Of a stretch of DNA of 64,000 nucleotides, positions 8,068 to 17,531 are shown one piece after another; position 1 is the stretch's first letter, and the number at the start of each line of letters is the position of its first letter. Location of the stretch: contig NZ_CP090059.1 of NCBI RefSeq assembly GCF_021391395.1, positions 1 through 64,000 on the forward strand, given 5' to 3'. Origin of the DNA: Sphingomonas cannabina (GTDB lineage Bacteria; Pseudomonadota; Alphaproteobacteria; Sphingomonadales; Sphingomonadaceae). The position numbers and the translations under genes are program-made. Below the pieces are notes generated by a model. It was not told where the DNA came from. It saw only the letters and a program-made list of their open reading frames with translations, and did no database searches.

Positions 8068-10611
8068 ATGACAATGCGCATGTTGATCGACGCTCGCCAC
8101 CGGGAGGAAACCCGCGTGGCGGTCGTCAAGGGCAATCGAATCGAGGAATTTGACTTCGAATCCGCCGAGCGCAAGCAGCTCAAGGGCAATATCTATCTCG
8201 CCAAAGTGACCCGCGTCGAACCGTCGCTGCAGGCGGCGTTCGTCGACTACGGCGGCAACCGTCACGGCTTCCTCGCCTTCTCGGAAATCCACCCCGACTA
8301 TTACCAGATCCCCAAGGAGGATCGCGACGCGCTGCTCCGCGAGGAGGCCGAGCACGCCGCCGAGGAAGCAGCGCTGCGGGCCGAGGCCGACGAGCATGAC
8401 GACGACCATGCCGAGCACGACGACGAGCATCACGACGAAGTGATCGCCGACGGCGACGAGGATGCGCCCGTGCGCAAGCCCAGGTCGAACGGCTCCGACG
8501 ATCACGCCGTCGAAGCCCTTCGCGAGCGCCGCATGAACCTGCGCCGCCGCTACAAGATCCAGGACGTGATCCGCCGCCGTCAGGTGCTGCTGGTCCAAGT
8601 CGTCAAGGAAGAGCGCGGCAACAAGGGCGCGGCGCTCACCACCTATCTCAGCCTCGCCGGCCGCTACTGCGTGCTGATGCCCAACACCGCGCACGGCGGC
8701 GGTATCAGCCGCAAGATCAGCAACGCCAGCGACCGCAAGCGCCTGAAGTCGATCATGGCCGAGCTCAAGCTGCCGCCGACGATGGGCTGCATCGTCCGCA
8801 CCGCCGGCCTCCAGCGCACCAAGGTCGAGATCAAGCGCGACTTCGACTATCTCGCCCGCCTGTGGGACGGCATCCGCGAGACGACGCTGCAATCCTCAGC
8901 GCCGGCGCTGATCTATGGTGACAGCGATCTCCTCAAACGCGCGATCCGCGACATCTACAACAAGGACATCGACGAGGTCATCGTCGAGGGCGACGAGGGC
9001 TACCGTCAGGCCAAGGACTTCATGAAGCTGCTGATGCCCAGCCACGCCCGGCGGGTGAAGCACTACAGCGACCCGGTGCCGCTGTTCCAGCGTGCGCATG
9101 TCGAGGACCAGCTGTCGGCGATGTATCACCCGGTGGTGCAGCTGAAGTCCGGCGGCTATCTGGTCATCAACCCGACCGAGGCGCTCGTCTCGATCGACAT
9201 CAATTCCGGGCGCTCGACCCGCGAGCACAATATCGAGCAGACCGCGACCGCGACCAATCTCGAGGCGGCGCAGGAGATCGCGCGGCAGCTCCGCTTGCGC
9301 GACATGGCCGGTCTCATCGTCATCGACTTCATCGACATGGACCATTCGTCCAACGTCCGTAAGGTCGAGAAGGCGATGAAGGAGGCGCTCAAGAACGACC
9401 GCGCCCGCATCCAGGTCGGCCGCATCAGCTCGTTCGGCCTGATGGAGATGAGCCGCCAGCGCCTGCGCACCGGCGTGCTCGAGGCGTCGACCCGCCAGTG
9501 CCCGCATTGCGAGGGCACCGGGCTGGTGCGCACCGCTTCCTCGGCCGGCCTGTCGGCGCTGCGCCTGATCGAGGACGAGGCGGCGCGCGGCCGCGGCTCC
9601 AACCTGCTGCTGCGGGCGAGCCAGGAGGCCGCGCTCTACGTGCTCAACAAGAAGCGCAGCGAGCTTGCCGAGATCGAGGACCGCTACGGCGTGACGATCG
9701 AGGTCGCTTCCGACGGCGAGCTCGAGGGCGCGCGCATGTCGGTCGAGGCCTCGGGCCCGCCGCCGGCCTATGCGCCCAAGTTCGAGCCGGCGATGGTCGA
9801 CGAATTCGACGAGGTCCCGGAGGACATCGAGGACGAAATCGACGAGGAGCTGGAGGCCGAGGCCACCGAGAGCGAGCCGCGCCGCGAGCGGGTCGAGGGC
9901 GACGGCGAAGGCCGCCGCCGTCGTCGCCGCCGTCGTGGTCGTCGCGGTCGCGGCCGCGAGGCTGGCGGGGACGAGCACGGTGCCGAGGAGGGCGAGGCTC
10001 CGGCCGAAGCCGCCGAGGCGGTGCAGGAAGTGCCTGTCGAGACGGCGGCCGAGGGCGAAAGCGGCGAGCCGCGCAAGCGCCGCCGTCGTGGCCGCCGCGG
10101 CGGACGGCGCGGTGACGCGGTCGAGACACCGGTCGCGGAGGCCGATGCCGAAGCCGAGGCCGTCTCCGAACCTGAGCCTGCACCGGTAGAGGCCGAGGCC
10201 GAGCCGATCGCGGAGGAGGCGCCCAAGCCCAAGCGCACGCGTCGAAAGAAGGCAGCGGAGCCCGAAGCCGCCGAAGCGGTCGCCGAACCGGCGTCGGCGG
10301 AGCTCGCTGCGCCGGAGGCGGAAGTCGAGACCAAGCCCAAGCGCACCCGCCGCAAGAAGGCCGCTCCGGCCGAAGTGGAGGTCGAGCCCGCTCCGATCGA
10401 AACGGCGGCGCCTGCGCCCGCCAACGATGACGTGGCGGAAGCCCCCAAGCCCAAGCGCACCCGCCGCAAGGCGGCTGCCGTCGATGGCGCCGAGCCAGCC
10501 GAGGCCGCGCCGGCTCCCGAAGCCCCTGCCGCCGAGGCCGACGAAGCTGCGGCGAACGGAGAGGGCGAAGGGCCGCGCCGCGGCTGGTGGCAGCGGACCT
10601 TCGGCGCATGA
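8068..10611 (+). CDS. rne: Ribonuclease E
   Basis: Endoribonuclease that initiates mRNA decay and processes rRNA and tRNA; membrane-associated degradosome scaffold in proteobacteria. The 847 residues include an S1 domain interrupted by an acidic, His-rich insertion (about 93-135), the DNase I-like catalytic core (LVSIDINSGRST; VIDFIDM), the Zn-link C478-P-H-C481, then a low-complexity C-terminal half with Arg blocks and three KPKRTRRK repeats (about 719, 756 and 794). Such tails act as RNA- and protein-binding scaffolds. GGAG precedes the ATG. The final WWQRTFGA is typical of sphingomonad-type homologues as far as I recall. Confidence 0.95.
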   Translation: MTMRMLIDARHREETRVAVVKGNRIEEFDFESAERKQLKGNIYLAKVTRVEPSLQAAFVDYGGNRHGFLAFSEIHPDYYQIPKEDRDALLREEAEHAAEEAALRAEADEHDDDHAEHDDEHHDEVIADGDEDAPVRKPRSNGSDDHAVEALRERRMNLRRRYKIQDVIRRRQVLLVQVVKEERGNKGAALTTYLSLAGRYCVLMPNTAHGGGISRKISNASDRKRLKSIMAELKLPPTMGCIVRTAGLQRTKVEIKRDFDYLARLWDGIRETTLQSSAPALIYGDSDLLKRAIRDIYNKDIDEVIVEGDEGYRQAKDFMKLLMPSHARRVKHYSDPVPLFQRAHVEDQLSAMYHPVVQLKSGGYLVINPTEALVSIDINSGRSTREHNIEQTATATNLEAAQEIARQLRLRDMAGLIVIDFIDMDHSSNVRKVEKAMKEALKNDRARIQVGRISSFGLMEMSRQRLRTGVLEASTRQCPHCEGTGLVRTASSAGLSALRLIEDEAARGRGSNLLLRASQEAALYVLNKKRSELAEIEDRYGVTIEVASDGELEGARMSVEASGPPPAYAPKFEPAMVDEFDEVPEDIEDEIDEELEAEATESEPRRERVEGDGEGRRRRRRRRGRRGRGREAGGDEHGAEEGEAPAEAAEAVQEVPVETAAEGESGEPRKRRRRGRRGGRRGDAVETPVAEADAEAEAVSEPEPAPVEAEAEPIAEEAPKPKRTRRKKAAEPEAAEAVAEPASAELAAPEAEVETKPKRTRRKKAAPAEVEVEPAPIETAAPAPANDDVAEAPKPKRTRRKAAAVDGAEPAEAAPAPEAPAAEADEAAANGEGEGPRRGWWQRTFGA

Positions 10612-10627
10612 TGCGATAACAAGGCGT

Positions 10628-10655
10628 TGCGTCCGTTCCTTCGGGAACGGGCGCA
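10628..10655 (+). terminator. UUCG-capped hairpin after rne
   Basis: A 12-bp stem (TGCGTCCGTTCC with GGAACGGGCGCA, one G-T pair) closes on a TTCG tetraloop, starting 16 bp after the rne stop. There is no T-tract, so it may be an mRNA-stabilising 3' structure or an attenuator before the M48 gene rather than a strong intrinsic terminator. Confidence 0.55.
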
Positions 10656-10679
10656 GTCGCTTCAGGAGCGGTTCACGCG

Positions 10680-12077
10680 ATGCCGGCAAAACGGCTTCAG
10701 ATGCGAGCTTCGATGACGCGCTGGGCCAGGCTGCTGGCGGCGATGATCGCGGTCGCCGCGATGGCGATCGTCCAGCCGGCGGCCGCCCAGTCGATCCTGC
10801 GCGATGCCGAGACCGAGCAGCTCCTCGCCGACATGACCCGGCCGATCATCATCGCCTCCGGCCTGTCGCCGGCCAACGTCAAGGTGGTGGTGATCAGCGA
10901 TCCCTCGATCAACGCCTTCGTCGCCGGCGGCCAGATCGTCTACATCCACTCCGGCCTGATCGACGCCGCCGACAACGCCAATGAGGTGCAGGGCGTCGTC
11001 GCGCACGAGATCGGCCATATCGTCGGCGGCCATGTGCCGCTGCAGGATCAGGGCTATCGCAGCGCGATGGGCATCTCGATCCTGAGCCTAGTGCTCGGCG
11101 TCGCCGCGATGGCGGCAGGCGGGGGCGAGGCGGGCGCCGGCATCCTCGCCGCCGGCCAGCGCGCCGCGCTCGGCAAGCTGCTCGCCTTCACCCGCACGCA
11201 GGAGGCGAGCGCCGATGCCGCGGGCGCGCGGTTCCTGAACGCGGCGGGCGTGACCGGCAAGGGCATGCTGAGCTTCTTCAAGAAATTGCAGAACCAGGAA
11301 TTCCGCTACGGCGTCGATTCGAGCGAGGGCAGCTTCGACTATACCCACCCGCTGTCGGGCGAGCGCATCGCCTCGCTGACGCACGACCTCGTCGATTCGC
11401 CGTCGTGGAACAAGCCGCTCGATCCCGCCATCGAACAGCGTTTCAAGCGCGTCCAGGCCAAGCTGCGCGGCTACGTCAACGATCCCAAGCAGACGCTGGC
11501 TAAATATCCGACCTCCGACCAGTCGATCCCGGCGCATTACGCGCGCGCCTACGCCTATCACCTCTCGGGCTATCCCGATCAGGCGGCGGCCGAGGCGGCG
11601 GCGCTGGTCAAGGCCGCACCGCACGATCCCTATTTCCTCGAGCTTGAGGGCCAGATTCTGCTCGAATCGGGCAAGCCCAAGGACGCGCTGGCGCCGCTCC
11701 GCGAGGCGACCGAGGGCTCGCGCAACCAGCCGCTGATCGCCACCACCTTCGGCCACGCGCTGCTCGCGACCGAGGATCCGCAGAACCTGCCCGAGGCGGA
11801 GAAGGTGCTGCGCCAGGCGGTCGCGCGCGACGACGAGAATCCCTTCGCCTGGATGCAGCTCGGCACCGTCTACGAACGCAAGGGCGACGAGCCGCGCACC
11901 GCGCTCGCCACCGCGGAGCGCGCCAATCTGATGGGCGACGCGCGCACCGCGCTGATCAGCTCCAGGGCGGCGATGGCCGGCCTGCCGCAGGGCAGCTCCG
12001 ACTGGATCCGCGCGCAGGACATCATGCTGGTCTCGCAGACCGCGATGGAAGAGCAGAAACGGAACCGACGCAATTGA
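10680..12077 (+). CDS. M48-family metalloprotease with TPR-like repeats (BepA-like)
   Basis: A secreted zinc protease of 465 residues. After a signal peptide ending near AAAQ (about residue 37) comes the M48 domain with HEIGH (His109, His113) and the third ligand in the QEASADAAG region. The C-terminal 200 residues are helical and TPR-like. This layout matches BepA, a periplasmic protease/chaperone for outer-membrane proteins such as LptD, so a similar role is likely. Starts at 10701 or 10713 are also possible; AGGAG lies 10-12 bases before the first ATG. The stop overlaps the next gene. Confidence 0.88.
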   Translation: MPAKRLQMRASMTRWARLLAAMIAVAAMAIVQPAAAQSILRDAETEQLLADMTRPIIIASGLSPANVKVVVISDPSINAFVAGGQIVYIHSGLIDAADNANEVQGVVAHEIGHIVGGHVPLQDQGYRSAMGISILSLVLGVAAMAAGGGEAGAGILAAGQRAALGKLLAFTRTQEASADAAGARFLNAAGVTGKGMLSFFKKLQNQEFRYGVDSSEGSFDYTHPLSGERIASLTHDLVDSPSWNKPLDPAIEQRFKRVQAKLRGYVNDPKQTLAKYPTSDQSIPAHYARAYAYHLSGYPDQAAAEAAALVKAAPHDPYFLELEGQILLESGKPKDALAPLREATEGSRNQPLIATTFGHALLATEDPQNLPEAEKVLRQAVARDDENPFAWMQLGTVYERKGDEPRTALATAERANLMGDARTALISSRAAMAGLPQGSSDWIRAQDIMLVSQTAMEEQKRNRRN

Positions 12078-12790
12078 CCCTGAGACCCTTTCTCCTCGCG
12101 CTGCTGCTGGTGGCGGCAGGCGCCGTCGGCGGCGCGGCCGTGCTCGGCCTCCAGGCGCTGCGCCCGGCTCCGGCCGCCGGCGACGTGCGCGGCTATCTCC
12201 TCGCCCATCCGGAGGTGCTCCCCGAGGCGATGAACGCGCTGCGCGAGCGCGAGAGTGCCAAGGCGGTGGCGGCGAACCGCGGCGCGATCGTCGATCCCTT
12301 CCCGGGCGCAGTCGGCGGCAATCCGAACGGCGACGTCACCGTGGTCGCCTTCATGGACTATGCGTGCGGCTATTGCCGCGCGAGCCTGCCCGCGCTCGCC
12401 GAGCTGGTGAAGGTCGATCCGGGCGTCCGCATCGTCTACCGCGAGCTGCCGATCCTCTCGCCCGAGAGCCGCACCGCCGCCGAATGGAGCCTGGCCGCGG
12501 CCGAGCAGGGCAAGTTCATGCCTTTCCACGAGGCGCTCTACGCCGCCGGCCGCGTGAACCAGGCGACGATCGCCGCCGCCGCGGCCGCCGCCGGCCTCGA
12601 CCGCACCCGCGCAAGTGCGGTGGCACGCTCGCAGCCGGTGGCGGCGGAGATCGCCAAGAACCTCAAGACCGCGGGCGAGCTGGGCGTGACCGGCACGCCG
12701 AGCTGGGTGATCGGCGACCGATTCGCCTCGGGCGCGATCGGCTATGACGCGCTGGTCGAGGCGGTGAAGGCGGCCCGGGCGAAAAGCTAG
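12074..12790 (+). CDS. DsbA-like thiol:disulfide oxidoreductase
   Basis: A periplasmic or membrane-anchored thioredoxin-fold protein of 238 residues. It has an N-terminal hydrophobic segment (about 5-28), a short helical region (VRGYLLAHPEVLPEAMN), and a DsbA-type core with Cys98-G-Y-Cys101 and the cis-Pro loop TGTPSWVIGD. This is the Com1/DsbA subgroup. It starts at TTG 12074 inside the TGA of the M48 protease gene, so the two are translationally coupled; a shared role in outer-membrane protein maturation is plausible. Confidence 0.88.
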   Translation: MTLRPFLLALLLVAAGAVGGAAVLGLQALRPAPAAGDVRGYLLAHPEVLPEAMNALRERESAKAVAANRGAIVDPFPGAVGGNPNGDVTVVAFMDYACGYCRASLPALAELVKVDPGVRIVYRELPILSPESRTAAEWSLAAAEQGKFMPFHEALYAAGRVNQATIAAAAAAAGLDRTRASAVARSQPVAAEIAKNLKTAGELGVTGTPSWVIGDRFASGAIGYDALVEAVKAARAKS

Positions 12791-12877
12791 GCCTGCATCA
12801 CTCACCCTCACCCCTGGCGGGCGCCTTGTCCCGCGCCCGTCCGCGCCCTACCTACGCCGCAGCAAAGGGGCCCATCC

Positions 12878-13804
12878 GTGGTGCAATCGATCCTCGCCGT
12901 CTCCGGCGTCAGCAAGACCTATGCGTCCGGCCATCAGGCCCTGAAACACGTCGATCTCGACATCCGCAAGGGCGAGATCTTCGCGCTGCTCGGCCCCAAC
13001 GGCGCGGGCAAGACCACGCTGATCAGCATCATCTGCGGCATCGTCACGCCATCGACCGGCACGATCACCGTCGCCGGGCATGACGCGCTCGCCGACTATC
13101 GCGCCGCGCGCAGTCGGATCGGGCTGGTGCCGCAGGAGCTGTCGGTCGACATGTTCGAATCGGTGCTCGCCACCGTCCGCTTCTCGCGCCGGCTGTTCGG
13201 CCGGGCGGGGCACGACGCCTATATCGAGCAGCTGCTCAAGGACCTGTCGCTGTGGGACAAGCGCGACGCCAAGATCATGGAGCTGTCCGGCGGCATGAAG
13301 CGCCGCGTGCTGATCGCCAAAGCGCTCAGCCACGAGCCCGACATCCTGTTCCTCGACGAACCCACCGCCGGTGTCGACGTGTCGCTCCGCCGCGACATGT
13401 GGAAACTGATCGGGAGCCTCAGGGAACGCGGCACCACCATCATCCTCACCACCCATTATATCGAGGAAGCGGAGGAGATGGCCGACCGCGTCGGCGTCAT
13501 CAACAAGGGCGAGCTGCTGCTGGTCGAGGACAAGACCGAGCTGATGAAGAAGCTCGGCAAGCGCGAGATGGACATCGCGCTGGTCGAACCGCTGGCGGCG
13601 ATCCCGCCCGAGCTCGGCGAATGGCACCTGACCCTGGAGAACGAGGGCCGGACGCTGCGCTACGTGTTCGACGCGCAGGCGGAGCGCACCGGCATCCCGT
13701 CGCTGCTGCGCAAGCTTCCCGATCTGGGGATCGCCTTCAAGGACCTCGAGACCTCCAAGTCGAGCCTCGAGGACATCTTCGTCGACCTGGTGGAGCACAA
13801 GTGA
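12878..13804 (+). CDS. ABC transporter ATP-binding protein (ABC-2 exporter type)
   Basis: The 308-residue nucleotide-binding subunit of a two-gene exporter. Visible: Walker [10 protein letters not shown] (about 39-47), Q-loop VPQE, signature LSGGMKRR, Walker [11 protein letters not shown], and the switch His in TTHYIEE, then a C-terminal extension of about 80 residues common in this subfamily. It resembles the YadG branch. GTG start at 12878; the TGA overlaps the permease ATG (ATGA in TGATGG). Substrate cannot be read from sequence. Confidence 0.92.
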   Translation: MVQSILAVSGVSKTYASGHQALKHVDLDIRKGEIFALLGPNGAGKTTLISIICGIVTPSTGTITVAGHDALADYRAARSRIGLVPQELSVDMFESVLATVRFSRRLFGRAGHDAYIEQLLKDLSLWDKRDAKIMELSGGMKRRVLIAKALSHEPDILFLDEPTAGVDVSLRRDMWKLIGSLRERGTTIILTTHYIEEAEEMADRVGVINKGELLLVEDKTELMKKLGKREMDIALVEPLAAIPPELGEWHLTLENEGRTLRYVFDAQAERTGIPSLLRKLPDLGIAFKDLETSKSSLEDIFVDLVEHK

Positions 13805-14571
13805 TGGGGTTCAACCACCACGGCGTCTGGGCGATCTATCGTTTCGAGATGGCGCGGGCGCTGCGCACGCTCTGGCAGAGCCTGGTCACGCCGGTGATCA
13901 CCACCGCGCTCTACTTCGTCGTGTTCGGCGGCGCGATCGGCAGCCGGATGCAGGAGCTCGACGGCGTCGGCTACGGCAGCTTCATCGTGCCGGGGCTGAT
14001 CATGATGAACCTGCTCCAGCTGTCGATCTCCAACGCGTCGATCGGCATCTACTTCCCCAAGTTCACCGGCACGATGTTCGAGCTGCTCTCGGCGCCCGTC
14101 TCGGCGATGGAGATGGTGCTGGGCTATGTCGGCGCGGCGGCGACCAAGTCGATCGTGATCGGGCTGATCATCCTGTTCACGGCGATGCTGTTCGTCCCCG
14201 TGCCGATCGCGCATCCGTTCATGATGCTGGCGATGCTGGTGCTGACGGCGCTGACGTTCAGCCTCCTGGGCTTCATCATCGGCATCTGGGCCAAGGGGTT
14301 CGAGCAGCTCTCGTTCGTGCCCGCGCTGGTGGTCACGCCGCTGACCTTCCTCGGCGGCGCCTTCTACACGATCAACATGCTGCCCGAGCCGTGGCGGACG
14401 GTCAGCCTCGCCAACCCGGTGGTCTATCTGGTGAGCGGCTTCCGCTGGAGCTTCTTCGACAAGGGTGACGTGTCGATCTGGGTGAGCCTCGGGTTCACTG
14501 CGGCCTTCCTGCTGCTGTGCCTGGGGGTGGTGGGGTGGATCTTCCGGACCGGCTGGCGGCTGAAGAACTGA
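13804..14571 (+). CDS. ABC-2 type permease (YadH-like)
   Basis: The membrane partner of the preceding ATPase: 255 residues with about six hydrophobic segments, the ABC-2 domain ([31 protein letters not shown]) and a C-terminal membrane helix. Its start overlaps the ATPase stop by one base, so the two are made together. Family members export polysaccharides, drugs or other hydrophobic compounds; the substrate is unknown. Confidence 0.92.
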   Translation: MGFNHHGVWAIYRFEMARALRTLWQSLVTPVITTALYFVVFGGAIGSRMQELDGVGYGSFIVPGLIMMNLLQLSISNASIGIYFPKFTGTMFELLSAPVSAMEMVLGYVGAAATKSIVIGLIILFTAMLFVPVPIAHPFMMLAMLVLTALTFSLLGFIIGIWAKGFEQLSFVPALVVTPLTFLGGAFYTINMLPEPWRTVSLANPVVYLVSGFRWSFFDKGDVSIWVSLGFTAAFLLLCLGVVGWIFRTGWRLKN

Positions 14572-14576
14572 CGCAC

Positions 14577-14599
14577 TCCCTCTCCCATTGGGAGAGGGA
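14577..14599. terminator. Short perfect hairpin between convergent genes
   Basis: TCCCTCTCCC-ATT-GGGAGAGGGA forms a 10-bp stem five bases after the permease stop and just before the end of glpX on the other strand. It may serve as a terminator for both directions. A similar CCCTCTCCC-type hairpin is a common intergenic repeat in related genomes as far as I recall. Confidence 0.55.
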
Positions 14600-14604
14600 A
14601 TTTG

Positions 14605-15573
14605 TCACCCGACCCGATGTTCGCCCTTTACCCAGCGTACCGTCCCCGACGACGCGCGCATCACCACGCTCTCGGTGGTCATCTTGGCGCCCTTGCGCTT
14701 GACGCCCGCCAGCAGCGATCCGTCGGTGACGCCGGTCGCGGCGAAGATGCAGTCGCCCTTGGCGAGCTCGGTGAGGTCGTAGATCTTGTCGAGCTCCTCG
14801 ATGCCCCATTTGCGGGCGCGGGCACGCTCGTCGTCGTTGCGGAAGAGGAGGCGCCCCTTGAACTGCCCGCCGACGCAGCGCAGCGCCGCGCAGGCCAGCA
14901 CGCCCTCGGGCGCGCCGCCGGCGCCCATGTAGACGTCGATGGTGGTGTCGGGATCGGTGGTCGCGATCACCCCGGCGACGTCGCCGTCGGGGATCAGCAT
15001 GATGCCGCAGCCGACCGCGCGCAGCTCGGCGATCAGCTTCTCGTGGCGCGGGCGGTCGAGCACGCAGGCGATGATCTCGTTCGGCGCCACGCCCTTGGCG
15101 GCGGCGATCGCCTTGACGTTCTCGGTCGGGCTCTTGGCGAGGTCGATCACGCCCTCGGGATAGCCGGGGCCGACCGCGATCTTGTCCATATAGACGTCGG
15201 GGGCGTTGAGCAGGCAGCCTTCCTCGGCGATCGCCAGCACCGCGAGCGCGTTGGGTCCGGCCTTGGCGGTGATGGTGGTGCCCTCGAGCGGATCGAGCGC
15301 GATGTCGATCTTCGGTCCCTTGCCGATCGCGCTGCCGACCTTCTCGCCGATGTAGAGCATCGGCGCCTCGTCGCGCTCGCCCTCGCCGATCACGACGGTG
15401 CCGTCCATGTAGAGGTCGTTCAGCGCATGGCGCATCGCCTCGACCGCGGCGGCGTCGGCGTCCTTCTCGTTGCCGCGTCCGACCAGCTTCGCGGCGGCGA
15501 TCGCCGCCGCCTCGGTCACGCGGACCATCTCCAGCACCAGCACGCGATCGAGGATCTTGCTCGCAGACGGCAT
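14605..15573 (-). CDS. glpX: Class II fructose-1,6-bisphosphatase
   Basis: Dephosphorylates fructose-1,6-bisphosphate in gluconeogenesis. The 322 residues match the family length. Visible are the metal/phosphate motifs GEGERDEAPMLYIGE and DPLEGTT, GPGYPEGVIDL, and GAGGAPEGVLA. ATG at 15573 is chosen since the family starts just before LDRVLVLEMVRVTEAAA and GGGGGAC lies upstream. It lies downstream of hom on the same strand, separated by a short convergent gene. Confidence 0.95.
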   Translation of the reverse strand: MPSASKILDRVLVLEMVRVTEAAAIAAAKLVGRGNEKDADAAAVEAMRHALNDLYMDGTVVIGEGERDEAPMLYIGEKVGSAIGKGPKIDIALDPLEGTTITAKAGPNALAVLAIAEEGCLLNAPDVYMDKIAVGPGYPEGVIDLAKSPTENVKAIAAAKGVAPNEIIACVLDRPRHEKLIAELRAVGCGIMLIPDGDVAGVIATTDPDTTIDVYMGAGGAPEGVLACAALRCVGGQFKGRLLFRNDDERARARKWGIEELDKIYDLTELAKGDCIFAATGVTDGSLLAGVKRKGAKMTTESVVMRASSGTVRWVKGEHRVG

Positions 15574-15692
15574 CGACGGTCCCCCAGGGAAGCTTTGGCG
15601 GCGGGATAGGAGGCGCGGGGGCGATTGTCGAGGCTTGCCCCGCTCGGTTGGCCGGGGCATGGCTATCCGTCGGTCGTTTCGGAGTCGTTCGA

Positions 15693-16028
15693 ATGCTCCT
15701 GGTGCCGCTGCTGATGCTGCTCGCCGACGATGACGCGCTGATCGCCGCCGCGCGCGAGCGGACGCGGGCGGAGGTGCCCTGCACCACCACCCATCGGTCC
15801 GACGAAATCCTGGTGTGCGGCCGGCGCGAGGCGGACCGCTACCGCGTGAGCTTCGTCACCACCGGCATCCGCGATTCGGTGCCGACCGAGCGCTCGCGGC
15901 TGCTCGAGCCCAAGGCCAACCCGTGCGGGCGGGTCGGCGCATCCTTTGCAGGATGCGGCTTCGTCGGGGTGACGGCGTCGACCAACGGCCAGTCGACCCA
16001 GGTAAAGCCGCGCGAGCTGGCGCCGTAG
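15693..16028 (+). CDS. Small secreted protein with four cysteines, function unknown
   Basis: The 111 residues begin with a hydrophobic signal-like stretch (MLLVPLLMLL). The mature part has four Cys (PCTT, LVCGRR, NPCGRV, AGCGF), which suggests two disulfides in the periplasm. No family is recognised; similar small proteins are common as hypothetical genes in sphingomonads, from memory. It is oriented against glpX and hom, between them. The ATG at 15693 is preferred over the upstream one at 15648 because it directly begins the signal sequence. Confidence 0.6.
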   Translation: MLLVPLLMLLADDDALIAAARERTRAEVPCTTTHRSDEILVCGRREADRYRVSFVTTGIRDSVPTERSRLLEPKANPCGRVGASFAGCGFVGVTASTNGQSTQVKPRELAP

Positions 16029-16057
16029 GGACCTTCTGTTTTCCCCGTTCGCCCCCA

Positions 16058-16110
16058 GCGAAGTCGAGGGACGCCTTACCTTTACCTAGCCGACTGTCCC
16101 TCGACTTCGC
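16058..16110. repeat. Inverted repeat, GCGAAGTCGAGGGAC family
   Basis: Perfect 15-bp arms GCGAAGTCGAGGGAC (16058-16072) and its complement (16096-16110) around a 23-base loop, between convergent genes. The arm plus flanks (TCGGGACGAAC) look like a dispersed intergenic repeat; a related segment TGTCCCGAGCGA is embedded in the repeat at 28133-28263. It may also act as a bidirectional terminator. Confidence 0.7.
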
Positions 16111-16146
16111 TCGGGACGAACGGAGCTTGTCGAAACCGGATAGGCC

Positions 16147-17439
16147 CTAACCGCCGAGCAGCGGCATCCACATCGGCTGACCGGCGACGCTCTGCGATCC
16201 GCGCAGCTTCTCCAGCGCCTGCGCGACCGCGCGCTCCTGCACCTCGTGCGTGACGATCGCGACCAGCACGCTGCCGTCCTCCGCGGCGCCGCGCTGGATC
16301 AGGCTCTCGATCGAGACCCCGGCATCGCGCATCGCCGCCGCGATCTCGGCGAGCACGCCGACCTTGTCGGGCACGGTGAAGCGCAGGTAGGCGCGCCCAC
16401 GCCGCTCGCCGGAATCGGCGACGGGCAGCTCGTTCAGCGAGGCGGCAGGCATCGCGTAGGGCGGACCGAACTCGCCGCGCGCGATGTCGATGAGGTCGGC
16501 GACGACGGCGCTCGCGGTCGGCCCGTCCCCGGCGCCGGCGCCCTGGAACAGCAGCCGGCCGACGTAATTCCCCTCCGCCACCACCGCATTGGTCGAGCCG
16601 ACGACATGCGCGAGTGGGTGGTCGAGCGGCACGAGATGCGGATGGACGCGCTGGAACAGCCCGTGCGCGCCGGCCTCGGCGATGCCGACCAGCCGCACGC
16701 GGAAACCGAGGGCGGCCGCCTCGGCGATGTCGGCGGCGATGACGTGGCGGATGCCGGTCACCTCAACCTGGCCGAACGCCGGCCGCGTGCCGAAGGCGAG
16801 GCTGGCGAGGATCGACAGCTTGTGCGCGGCGTCGACGCCATCGATGTCGAAGCTGGGATCGGCCTCGGCATAACCCAGCGCCTGCGCCTCGGCGAGCACC
16901 TCGTCGAAGCCGCGGCCTTCCGCCTCCATCTTCGACAGGATGAAATTGCAGGTGCCGTTGAGGATGCCGTAGACACGGCCGATCTCGTTGGCGGCGGCGC
17001 CCTCGCGCAGGCTCTTGATCACGGGCACGCCGCCCGCGACCGCCGCCTCGAACTTGAGCGCGGTGCCCTTCGCCTCCGCCGCTTCCGCCAGTTCGAGCCC
17101 GTGGTGTGCCATCATTGCCTTGTTGGCGGTGACGAAGCCCTTGCCCGCCGCGAGCGTTGCACGGGCGAGTGCCAGCGCCGGCCCGTCCGAGCCGCCGACC
17201 AGCTCGACCACCACGTCCGCCTCGGCGTGATTGGCGAGCGCGGCGGTATCGTCGACCCAGGTGAAGCGCGAGATGTCGACCCCGCGATCCTTGGCGCGAT
17301 CGCGCGCGGAGACCGCGACCACCTCGATCGGTCGCCCGGCGCGCCGCGCGATCAGCTCGCGATTGGCGTCGATCAGCCGGATCACCCCGCCGCCGACGGT
17401 GCCGAGACCTGCGAGAGCGACGCGCAACGGTTTGGTCAT
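16147..17439 (-). CDS. hom: Homoserine dehydrogenase
   Basis: NAD(P)-dependent reduction of aspartate semialdehyde to homoserine, the branch to threonine and methionine. The 430 residues show the Rossmann motif GLGTVGGGVI near the start, the catalytic region GGVPVIKSLREG and LNGTCNFILSKM, AEADPSFDIDGVDAAHK, and a C-terminal ACT domain (about 350-425) typical of feedback control by threonine. The ATG is preceded by AGGAAGGG on the minus strand, a good ribosome binding site. Confidence 0.96.
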   Translation of the reverse strand: MTKPLRVALAGLGTVGGGVIRLIDANRELIARRAGRPIEVVAVSARDRAKDRGVDISRFTWVDDTAALANHAEADVVVELVGGSDGPALALARATLAAGKGFVTANKAMMAHHGLELAEAAEAKGTALKFEAAVAGGVPVIKSLREGAAANEIGRVYGILNGTCNFILSKMEAEGRGFDEVLAEAQALGYAEADPSFDIDGVDAAHKLSILASLAFGTRPAFGQVEVTGIRHVIAADIAEAAALGFRVRLVGIAEAGAHGLFQRVHPHLVPLDHPLAHVVGSTNAVVAEGNYVGRLLFQGAGAGDGPTASAVVADLIDIARGEFGPPYAMPAASLNELPVADSGERRGRAYLRFTVPDKVGVLAEIAAAMRDAGVSIESLIQRGAAEDGSVLVAIVTHEVQERAVAQALEKLRGSQSVAGQPMWMPLLGG

Positions 17440-17531
17440 TCAAATAGCCCTTCCTAAGCGCTGGTCCCGCTAGCGGAAGGCGGGATGGCGGAACAAGCCC
17501 GGCATCGCGAAGAATTATTTCTTGGGCGCTC

